From: Dromaius novaehollandiae
Lineage: Eukaryota; Chordata; Aves; Casuariiformes; Dromaiidae
DNA: 64,000 nt
Direction of reading: 5' to 3'
Assembly: GCF_036370855.1 (NCBI RefSeq)
Contig: NW_026991372.1
Coordinates: forward strand, 186,001-250,000
Made by a program: the position numbers and the translations under genes. Below the pieces are notes generated by a model that saw only the letters and a list, made by a program, of their open reading frames with translations, did not search any database and was not told the DNA's origin. Positions 55,165-64,000 of the stretch are shown piece after piece (positions within the stretch are counted from its first letter, which is position 1; each line of letters starts with the position of its first letter).

Positions 55165-55440
55165 TAGCAGGCACCTGCGTGTGCGTGTGCGTGTGTGTGC
55201 CTGTGCACCGCTGCGGCGTGTGCCAGCCCGTGTGTGTGTGTGTGTGCGTGTGTGTGTGTGTGTGCGTGTGCACGCGTGTGTGCGTGCGTGCGTGTGTGTG
55301 TGTGCACGCGTGTGTGTGTGTGTGTGTGTGCACGCGTGTGTGTGCGTGTGCACGCGTGTGTGTGCCAGCCCGTGTGTGCACGTGTGTGTGCACGTGTGTG
55401 TGCGTGTGCGTGTGTGCACGCGTGTGCGCACTCTGCACCG
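55165..55440. repeat. (TG)n / (TGCG)n microsatellite
   Basis: Long alternating purine-pyrimidine tract of TG, CG and CACG steps on the plus strand, of Z-DNA-forming type. Confidence 0.95.
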
Positions 55441-55689
55441 CGCAGGCACCGGGCACAGGCGGAGCAGCCGCACGTGTGCCGGAGGCTGCGGGCGCCGGCA
55501 GCCGCTGCCCTCGGGTGCGCTGCCCGGGGCGGGACGCAGCAGCAGAGGGGCGGTGCCGGGGCGCGGGCGGTGCCGCTGCCTGGGACACGTCACTGGGCCG
55601 CACGCAGCTCGGTGCCGCGCGGGGCCGGGGGTGCGCGGGGGCCACGGCCCGACCCCCACCTGCACGGCACCGCTGCGCGGCAGGTGCGC

Positions 55690-56220
55690 GCGCACACACA
55701 CGCATACACACGTACACACATGCACACACACGCACACATGCACACGTACACACACACACGCACATGCACACACACATGCACACACACGCACACACACATG
55801 CACACACACGCACACATGCACACACACACGCGCGCGCACGCACATGCACACACACACACACACGTACACACACACACGCACATGCACACACACATGCACA
55901 CACATGCACACACACGCACACACACATGCACACACACGCACACACACGCACACACACACACGCACACACACGCACACGCTACAGCACACAGCATGTGGTG
56001 TGCACCTATTGCGGCTGCTGGGCACGTACACACACACACACACACACAGCCAGTACGCACACGTGCACAAACGTGTGTACACACAGACATGCACATGCAC
56101 ACGCACACTGCCAGTACACACACACACGTGCACACCCACACACACACACACACGCACACGCACACACACGCACACGCACACACACACACAGAAGCGCGCA
56201 CACACACACGAGCACGAGCA
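55690..56220. repeat. (CA)n / (CACG)n microsatellite
   Basis: Alternating CA, CG and CATG steps, broken by a short unique piece at about 55980-56025. Its strand sense is opposite to the TG tract 250 bp away. It ends just before the DOK1 promoter. Confidence 0.95.
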
Positions 56221-56229
56221 CACACCCGG

Positions 56230-56428
56230 GGCTGGCTGGCCCCGCCCCCTGGCCCCGCCCCCTGGCCCCGCCCCTCCCGCGCCTGTCCCCGCTGGCCCCG
56301 CCCCGCGGCTGGCCCCGCCCCCGCCCCGCGGCCCCGCCCCGCCCCTCCCGCGGCTGGCCCCGCCCCCGCCCGGCGTTGCGGCCCCGCCCCGGCGTTGCGG
56401 CGCGGCGCGGCGGAAGCGCGCGGCCGGC
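56230..56428 (+). promoter_or_regulatory. DOK1: DOK1 promoter, GC-box array
   Basis: At least eight CCCCGCCCC-type GC boxes within 170 bp (tandem ggccccgccccct units), no TATA box, directly before the DOK1 ATG and continuing as a CpG island into intron 1. Typical of Sp/KLF-driven promoters. The transcription start is not determinable. Confidence 0.75.
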
Positions 56429-59400
56429 ATGGACCCGCCGGCCAAGGAGGGGCTGCTCTTCGTGCAGCAGAGCCACAAGTTCGGCGCCAAGGTGGGGACG
56501 GGGCCGGGGACGGGGACGGGGACGGGGGGCGGGGGTCGCGGGCCGCGCCGGGGGTCGGGCCGCCCCGGCTCCTGCCCGGCGGCGCGGCCGCGATCGGGGA
56601 AGTGGGGCCGGGGCCGCCGCCCGCCCGGGGCCCGGCGGGGCGGGGGCGGGGCGGGGGGCGCCGCGGGGGCGGGGGGCGGCGGGCCGGGGGTGCCGTCTCG
56701 CCCCGGCCCCGGCCCCGTCCCCGTCCCCGTCCCGCCGTGACGGCCGCCCCCGCAGCGGTGGAAGAAGAACTGGTTCGCGCTGTACCCCGCGAGCCAGCAC
56801 GGCGTCGCCCGCCTCGAGTTCTTCGAGTGCAAGGACCCGGCGGCGCCGCCCGAGCGCCTCGGCACCCGGCGGCTGGACAAGAAGATCGTGCGCCTGGCCG
56901 ACTGCCTCAGCGTGGCCCCCGCCGCCGAGAGCGGCCCCCGCGACGGCCCCGCCGCCTTCTGCCTGGAGACCAGCGCCAGGAGCTACCTCCTCGCCGCCGA
57001 CAAGCAGCAGAGCGAGGAGTGGGTGGCCAAGCTCTGCGAGATCGCCTTCCCGGTGAGCGCGGGCCGGGGGCCGGGGGACGCGCCCGGAGCGGGGACCCCG
57101 GCGGCGGGAGCCCATCGGATCGGCTCCGGGACCCCGGGTGCCCCCGCGGCCGTGCCGGCGGCTGGGCGGGTCGCGCTCGCCCGGTCACGGGACTCCCCGG
57201 CGTGTCCTTAGGTCACTTCTCGTTTGCAGCTCGCGCGTCGAGGCCTGGCTGCCGTCCCCCCGCCCAGCGCCTCCCCCCCGGACCCCGGCCGGCGCGGGCC
57301 GAGGGCTGGTGGTCCCATCGCCGCCGGCCGCTCTCGCTGCCGGCCCCGCTGGGGAGCACGGTCTGTCCCGCGGCTCTTCCCGCGCGCGCGTGGGCCCCCG
57401 GGAGGGCAGAGTCCTGCGGAGGCGAGTGGCCTGCGGGTGCGGCCTGTGAAGCTCCAGTCCCAGGGTCTCCCCCGAGGCCCCACGTTTGCTGAACGTGACT
57501 TGTCTTAAGCCGTTTTTGTCCCTACCTCCCTCTCTGCTGCCAAACCAGGCGCGTTTGTGCAGCGGGTGCCGGCTGGCCAGGCCGGGGAGCACGGCTAGGG
57601 CACTGGGAATCGCTCCTCGTCCGTGCCGATGGCCGTTTTTCCCTGGAAAGGGCTTGTGGGGCCGAGCTGGGAGCCCCAGGCGCACCTTCGCGGGGAGGGG
57701 GGCAGCGGCAAGGCAGGGAGCATCTGCGTGGAGCAGGAAGGCGCTCGCACGTTCCCTCTACGGCCGCTGTGAGCTGGATGCTTGCGCTCCTGGAGCACGC
57801 CGACGGCTCGGGAGGAGGTTAGCGAGACGCCGGGAGGGCGGTGTGTGCTGTAGAAAGGCCCGGCCTGCAGCAAGGGGCACGGGAGCCGCGCCTGGCCTCT
57901 CTGCAAGGGGCTGGAGGGGAGGCAGGGAGCGGGCTGTGATTTCTGATCACCAGCACGGGGAGCACGATTTTGTTGGAGATCAGTTGCAGTTCAGGCCGGG
58001 ATTAGTTTTTCTTGTGAAGACAAGGGAAGACACAGCAGCCCAAAGAGCCCCGAAGGGCCCTGGCAGACTCGCTAGCTGTCGACTTCCCGATCCCAGGCTG
58101 GAGCCCGTCTGTGTCAGATGCTTTAGCTGAACAGGAGCCCTCAGCTCTAGGACACTGGGTTTCAGCAGCCCCCGTCTGACAAGGAGGCAAACGAGAGGGC
58201 TTGTTCGGGCCTTGCGTCCTGTTAAGAAGCCCGCTCGAGCAGTTTTGAATGGAAACTGCGACAATTTGATTTCTACAAGACGCATATTCTGCTGCAGCCC
58301 CATCCCATGTGCTTTGACACTGAGACACGTTTTTCGGCTCCTGTCTGGGTACAGATCCTCATGCAGCGGTGCAAAACCTGCTGAAGCTGCTCTCGCAGGG
58401 CAGCTGCGAGTCTGATTTGCGTGGGGCTTCCCTGGAGGGGACCGTTGCTCCCCTGTGGTAGCGCGCGGGGTGCGTCCCCCGCGCAGAAGCGCCTGCTGCC
58501 GGGGCCGGGCCCTGCCCGGCGGAGTGTGCGCGCTGCACTTTCAGTTCTGCGTGCGCTAAATGCAGAAGTGCCTGCTTCCCTTCTGCAGCTGTGCACCGTG
58601 ACGCTGGCACCGTCCGCCTGCCCGGGCGCGGGGACCCTCGCGCTGCTGCTCGTCTCCCGTGGCCCCGTGCCCGCGCGGCGGGAGAGCGCAGCCGGCCCGC
58701 GCGGCGCTCCGGGGGCTGACGGTGCCTGCGCCGGAGCACGTCCGTGGGGCGGCAGAGCTGTCCTCTGCGCCCATAGCCCCCTGCTCCCCTCCTGCGCCCG
58801 GGCCGCGCGCGGGGCCGGGGTCCTGCCGGGACCCTTCGGGCACAGCCGGGCCCTGTCTGCTGGCCCTGGGCAGCCCGGGGTCTGTCCCTGGCTGCGCAAC
58901 GGGAAGGGCTCGGAGCGGCTGGAGACCGGCCGGGCTGGGCCCGTGGGGAGGGCGAGCGGAGTCGCGGTGCGGGAGGTGGCTGCGGGGGCCCTGGGGGCAG
59001 CGTGGGACAAGGAGCTGGGGCTGATCTGCTCTCCCTGGCAGGGAAACGGCCCCAGCGATGCCGGCACGGCAGCCCGGCGCGGCAGAGAGGGCGGCGGGGA
59101 GGGGCCGGCCCTGGAGATGGCCGTGAACTCCATCTACTACTCGCGGGATGAAGGTAGGGGCTGCCGCGGGGCCGGGCTCGGGCTCCCTTCCCAGGGCCGT
59201 GTCCTTGCACCGTCCCCGTGCCGGGGGCCTTGGAGGCCGGACTGGGCCTCGCCCGGAGCTGGGGGTGGTGTTTCACCTCCATCCCTCCCCTGTCCCCACA
59301 GCGAACGTCTTCTGGGTGACGGTGCAGCGGACGGAGGCTGCGGAGCGCTGCGAGCTGCGTGGCACCTACGTGCTCAAGGCTGAGCGCGACAGCCTGGTCC

Positions 59401-62380
59401 TCCAGGACCCGCAGACAAAGGAGACCCTCTACGTCTGGCCCTATCGGCTGCTTCGGAGATACGGCCGGGACAAGGTGGGTCGGGAGCCTGCGTGCCCCGG
59501 GCCGAGGCCCGTCGCCCTGCAGACTTTCCGTGGCGGCCGTGCAGCCGGCCCCGCCACGCGCTGCAGCTGCCGCAGCCCCTGGTGACTGCGGAAAGGGCAG
59601 CTCCCTTCCACAGCGGCGCCCGGGATCCTCAGCCTGCCCCCGGCTCCCAGCCTGTGGCGGCGAGTGTCCCCGTGTCACTGCGCGGGAGCGGGGGCCGGCA
59701 GGATGGCCGTCCCTGCGGAGGGCAGGCCGTGCAGAGCCCTCTGCATGCGTCCTCGCCCCGCTCCCCTCGGGACTGTTGCAGCCCCGCCTGCCCCTCTGCC
59801 AGGCACCCCGCAGCTGGGGGGTCCCCTGTTCCCCTCTGCCGGAGATCCCTGCCCCGGGCCAGGGTGCCCGTGCCCTGCTCCCGCGCTCTGCAGGCAGCTC
59901 GGCTCTCCGCAGCCCTGGCTCCCTGTGCCCCTTCTGCCCTGGCTGCAGCCCGTCTCTCCCGAAGGACGGCGATGCGAGCAGGTCGGGCTGCTTGAGACGT
60001 CAGTTATTCTAGATTCGTTTCCCTTTCTGGGTGTGCTGCTCCGCGCTCGGCCGACCCACGCAGGGCTGTCCCCTCCCCGGTGTCCTTCGGCGAGAATCCC
60101 CCGGTCCTCGTGCTGCTGCCGTGGGGGTGAGGCGCCTGCCCCGCGGGCCGCGCTGCCGGCGGAGGAAGTGGTCTCCCCGGCACTGCTTATAGAAGCAGCG
60201 GCGTCAGCTGCAGCCTCCGCGTGCTGCTTTCTGCGGCGCTGTGTGAGAACAGAAGTGGAAACTGTCTGCGCGACTCGCGGGGAGGCATCTGGCCCGTCTG
60301 CGGGGCCTGCGCTGGGGGCAGCTCAGAGCCACGTGGTGCGAGGAGCAGATGCGGTGGCTGCGCCCGCAGCGACAGCTTGCCTGAGCTTGGCTTGGGAGTG
60401 TTCAGACCCGGACCAGCTGGGAAGCAGGGAGCCAAGGTGCAGTCGGGTCCTGCCGTGGTTGCTCCTGGAAGCTGTGTCTTGGCTTTATTAGGAGCGTCTC
60501 AGAGCAAGCGGGGTGCCGCACGTGAGAGCACTAGTAAGGCAGAAAATCTCACCTGGATTCAGGGACTGAGGCTCAGGAAGGGTCTTGCCGTCTGCAGGTG
60601 GGAACCTGCTCATGGATGTGTGTCTAGGAAGCACAGCCTTGCTGTGAAACGCCTCTGTAGAGCACTGTATGCCACTAACAGAACAGTGCTTGCAAGGCAA
60701 ATTCTTTGCTCGTTGGCCTTTGGTAGCCAAGCTGCTGCTTCTGGCCTTTCTCCGTGGAAAGCCCTCTTCCTCCGGATTGCTTCCCTTCTGCCCGACTAAT
60801 GCTGACTTACCCTTCTGCCCATGAGAGTTTCTCCTGCTGAGCTGCTCCTCATCTCGTCGCCCTGCTTTGTCCCTAGCCCCAGCTGCACGTTACCTCCTAG
60901 GCGCTGGGGTGCCGGCTGCCGACCCTGCCGGGGAAGCTCAGCTAGGGCAGCTCATCGCCAGCAGGATCTGCCGCTCGGGGCCTGCAGCGTTCTGCAGCGA
61001 CGTCCCCTCCGGTGTGTCCCGCTCCTGTTTCACGGCTGTTCCAGGCTCCTGGGCAATGCAGCCCCTCCCCGCGCGGGCAGAGGGGTGCTGCGCAGCTGCA
61101 GAGCGCGCCGTGCCGTCAGCGCAGTGCTCTTCGCGGCCGCCCTCGTCGCCGAGAGCGGAGGGAGCAGCGGTGAAGCCGCCTTGCTGGACGTGCAGGGCTG
61201 CTGCTGCGGCCACCCGCTCTGCAGCAGGAAGCAGCGTCGCGCGCGAGGCGCTGGGCGGAGGGTGCCGGCGGGACGTGACCCTTGCCCTTCCCTGCAGGTG
61301 ATGTTCTCCTTCGAGGCTGGCAGGCGCTGTGATTCCGGCCCCGGGAACTTCACCTTTGAGACCAAGCAGGGCAACGAGATCTTCCGCCTGGTGGAAGCCT
61401 CCATCCGGGAGCAGAAAGCGCAGGTGGAGGAGAATCGGCAAAGCTGTGACTCGCTGGAATCGGACAGCCCCAGCGTGGCGCTGATCCGCCAGGCCCTGGC
61501 CGACTCCCTGAGCCTCGAGCTGCCCGCGGAGGGCGACAGCACCGCGGTGCCCAAAGCGGGGCTGCCGCCCAGGCCCGGCGCTGCGGCCGAGGAGAGAGAT
61601 GCCGCGGCTCTGCTGAAGACCCGGACTCTGCCGGAGCCCCCCGTGCCGCAGGCCAAGCCCGTGGTCCCGAGCACGCCCCCGCGCTCCCCTCTGCCCAAAG
61701 TGCCCCGAGCTGCGCTGCCGGCGGAGGACCCCTCCAGCGTGTACTCGGAGCCTCTGGACTCGGTGAAGGGCCTCCGGTCCTGGCCGGACCCGCTCTACTC
61801 GGACCCCGTAGACAGCAGGCCCGGGGGCAAGGCCAAGGTGCCCGGCGGAGCCCTGGAAGAGACAAAGCTCCGGGTGCCGGTGCCGCTGTACACGTACGAG
61901 CAGGTCCGGGCTGACGGGGGGAGCCAGGCGCTGGCGCAGAGGGAGCCCATCTACGACGAGCCCGAAGGCCGTGCCCCCCGCTCCCTGCCCCCCTCCGCTT
62001 CCATCTACGATGAAGCACGGCCCACGGACGAGGCCTGGCGCACCCAGGGCCACGACGGCAAGGGCGGCTACGAGTATCCCTACAACCCCAGCACGGACGA
62101 CTACTCGGTACCTGCCTTCAAGAGCAAGGGCCCCAAGCCGGTGCCTGCCCCCAAGCCCCAGGCAGCGCTTATCCTTAAAGCCGCCGAGAGAAGCGTGGAC
62201 CCCGGCAGGCGACGGGGGAGCCCCGCGCCAGAGAAGACGGTCGTCAAACCCAGCCTTAACAGCAGCAACAACAACAACGTGGAGGTGCTGTACAGCCAGG
62301 TGGTGAAGGGGCCGAAGGAGGAGCAGTCTGTGGATGAGAACAGCTTGTCACCTGTCTACGAGGACCTAGGGGAGATATAA
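56429..62380 (+). CDS. DOK1: DOK1, docking protein 1
   Basis: Exons: 56429-56491, 56756-57052, 59042-59153, 59302-59474, 61298-62380; 1728 nt, 575 aa, intact. The N-terminal PH domain ([20 protein letters not shown] to [14 protein letters not shown], about residues 8-120) binds membrane phosphoinositides. The PTB domain ([54 protein letters not shown], about residues 158-262) binds phosphotyrosine motifs of receptors. The tail carries docking tyrosines: [45 protein letters not shown]. The YSEP/YSDP/YDEP sites resemble those that recruit RASGAP and NCK once phosphorylated. Established role: adaptor that dampens Ras/ERK signalling below tyrosine kinases, inside the cell at the membrane. Longer than human (481 aa), mainly in the tail. 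The end EDLGEI differs from human. Confidence 0.97.
59475..61297. other. DOK1 intron 4, no extra feature
   Basis: 1.8 kb of unique sequence; an open frame continuous with exon 5 upstream of 61298 is excluded because the CCCTGCAG acceptor joins GRDK to VMFSFEAG exactly as in the family. Confidence 0.6.
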
Positions 62381-62820
62381 GGCGCTGCTGCTCCGCCTGC
62401 CAGGGAAGCGCTGCGGGGCCCCGACCGGCTGAGGAGCAGCCTGGGCTGCTCTCCATCCTCCACGGCTGCTGCGGGTGGGTTGGGCGTGGGGACCGTCCTG
62501 GGTGAGACGGTGCCCCTCCGGCTTACCAGCACCGCGGGCCCTTGGCACAGCTGAGAGCAGGAGAGCTGTGACTGACGCGGGTGCCAGGGCGCTTCCCTGG
62601 CTCTGGAGCCGGCTCCGTGGCCAGCTCCTGACCCAGCGGGAGGAGAGCTGCGTCTTTCCGTGCCCGCTGCTGCGGATCCACGGCCTGTGGCTCTGCTCTG
62701 GCTCCCTGTGCTGCCAGGCCGCCAGACCGGGGTGCCTGCCGCAGCGCGTGGCCTGCTCTTTGTGGAGGACTGCTCGCCGTCACCATCTCCAAAAATATTT
62801 TTATATAAAGTTATTTTGAT

Positions 62821-62826
62821 ATTAAA
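62821..62826 (+). terminator. DOK1: DOK1 poly(A) signal ATTAAA
   Basis: ATTAAA in an AT-rich patch (62790-62830) 440 nt after the stop, followed by TGTGCGTCTTGG. The commonest variant of the canonical hexamer. Confidence 0.8.
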
Positions 62827-62849
62827 ATCTGTGCGTCTTGGAATGAGAC

Positions 62850-64000
62850 GTTTGCCTGTGGCCTCTCTGGGGTGGACAGCCGTCAGGCACGTGGATGGGG
62901 AGATGCCTGCCGCGGTGTTGCTGAGTGCAGTGCCCCGGCTCGTGTCTCCGGGGGGAATCGGGGCACGTGCGTTTCTGTACCGGAGCTGCTGAGCTGGGAG
63001 GAAGCCGCAAAAAGCAGCAGATCCCGGGCCCAGCCGCAGGTGGGATGCTGCGACGCCGGGGCGTCAGAGGCGCAAGAGTCGGGCTTGCAGGGAGCTCGAC
63101 TTGCTGGTCAGAGTGAAATGCTGGGATGACCTGAAAACATGTGGGTCTCCTCTAGGCTTAAAAGCAGACTGGGCCCTGCCCTGGGAGCCAGGCTGCAGGT
63201 CTGCGCTGGAGCTCAGCGGCTGATAACGAGCTGAAGGATCTCCCCCAGCCTCATCACTGCTGAACCGCCTTCTCCCCGCAGGAGCAGCTGCCCTTGAAAG
63301 GCCTGGCATGGCCCCTCCTGTGTGGGGCTAGACCAGACACCCCAGTGTCCGCTGTCCCTGAGTTTGGCTGGGGCTACCGACTGCTCGTGCGGGTGCACAG
63401 CCTGATACGGACAGCAGCCGAGCCACAAGCTGACCAGCACCAATGCGAGGTGCCTGTGCAGAGGATTGAACATGACTTCTGCAGCCCCAGCTCAGACCCA
63501 GGGAGCTGCAAACCAGTGGGAGAGTTTGGAGGCTCAGGTTCACGTCCGCAGCCTCTGCTGAGATGGCGACGAGGTGGTGAGCTCTGACCGGGTGTCTGGC
63601 CGATGCCGGCTGGGGTGGGGACGCCTGGGTCCCTGTAGCAATGCAGCGCGGCCGACGCCGGGACCAGCCTGTGGCTGTTTGTGCTCCTGCGCTGGGTCCT
63701 CTGCCTTGCCGTGGTTTTGCTGTGGGAGGAGGGAGGAAGCCAAAGGGGCTTGGGGACCTTGGGGACCAAAGGGGCTTGGGGACCTCAGGGGAGGCTGAGG
63801 CCTGTCGCAGCCCCCGAGAAGGGGCGCACGCTTGTTCCCCGGGCGGCTGCCGGGTGACCCTGGGCTTGTGTTCCCGTGCGTGGTGGGTTCACGTCCGGCA
63901 GCTGTCCTGCCCCCCGCTCCCGAGAAAAGCTCTGGGCAGAGCTTAGCGGCGGCCCAGGCCGACCGCCCGTAATCCTTCCTCGTGGTGCCAGCCCAGGCTC
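62850..64000. other. Downstream of DOK1, no gene recognised
   Basis: Unique sequence with one tiny direct repeat (gaccttggggaccaaaggggcttgg region, 63750-63785). In human M1AP follows DOK1; I see no recognisable M1AP exon here. Confidence 0.45.

Noticed and set aside
52187-56880. Minus-strand open frames over 1200 codons with Cys-Val-rich and Pro-Gly-rich repeats
   Set aside because: They are translations of the 47-bp minisatellite and of TG/CA tracts. The Cys-Val pattern is simply CACACA read in frame.
1-64000. Retroviral, LTR or Polinton remnants
   Set aside because: No LTR pairs, polymerase, capsid or envelope-like segments were recognised; the only interspersed elements seen are CR1 LINE fragments.

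Overview
This window is vertebrate nuclear DNA, most likely from a bird or close sauropsid relative. The evidence is extreme GC richness, compact introns packed with GC-rich minisatellites, several CR1 LINE fragments as the only interspersed repeats seen, and the gene order AUP1 (-) / HTRA2 (+) / LOXL3 (-) / DOK1 (+), which is the order on human 2p13.1. No bacterial, plastid or viral gene is visible. The species cannot be named from sequence alone.

Layout. 1-10657: AUP1 on the minus strand, eleven coding exons recognised plus a short unresolved C-terminal exon. 10658-11154: a 0.5-kb divergent CpG-rich promoter shared with HTRA2, carrying five ZNF143/THAP11-type motifs, several spaced about 30 bp apart. 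11155-20576: HTRA2, eight coding exons, complete frame (409 aa). 20577-22160: convergent intergenic space with a pentamer repeat and a G-rich minisatellite. 22157-36780: LOXL3 on the minus strand, thirteen constitutive coding exons that sum to an exact frame (762 aa), an extra in-frame duplicate of the exon for the first half of SRCR4, two small symmetric basic cassette exons inside SRCR2, and a probable non-coding first exon in a CpG island near 36.7 kb. 37943-45556: minus-strand exons of a diverged paralogue of OGA (protein O-GlcNAcase), absent from the human interval between LOXL3 and DOK1. It has good splice sites and family motifs but lacks visible parts of the catalytic domain and shows three apparent frame breaks. 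45.6-56.2 kb: no gene recognised, mostly minisatellites and TG/CA tracts. 56230-62826: DOK1, five coding exons (575 aa), with a GC-box promoter and an ATTAAA poly(A) signal. 62.8-64 kb: nothing recognised.

The four main genes are unrelated in function: AUP1 acts at lipid droplets and in ERAD, HTRA2 is a mitochondrial serine protease, LOXL3 a secreted lysyl oxidase, and DOK1 a tyrosine-kinase docking adaptor. They share only neighbourhood, apart from the AUP1/HTRA2 divergent promoter. The strongest leads are the OGA paralogue, the LOXL3 alternative-exon architecture and the phased promoter motif array. Exon boundaries were assigned by eye from GT/AG sites, reading phase and remembered protein family sequences; allow an error of a base or so.
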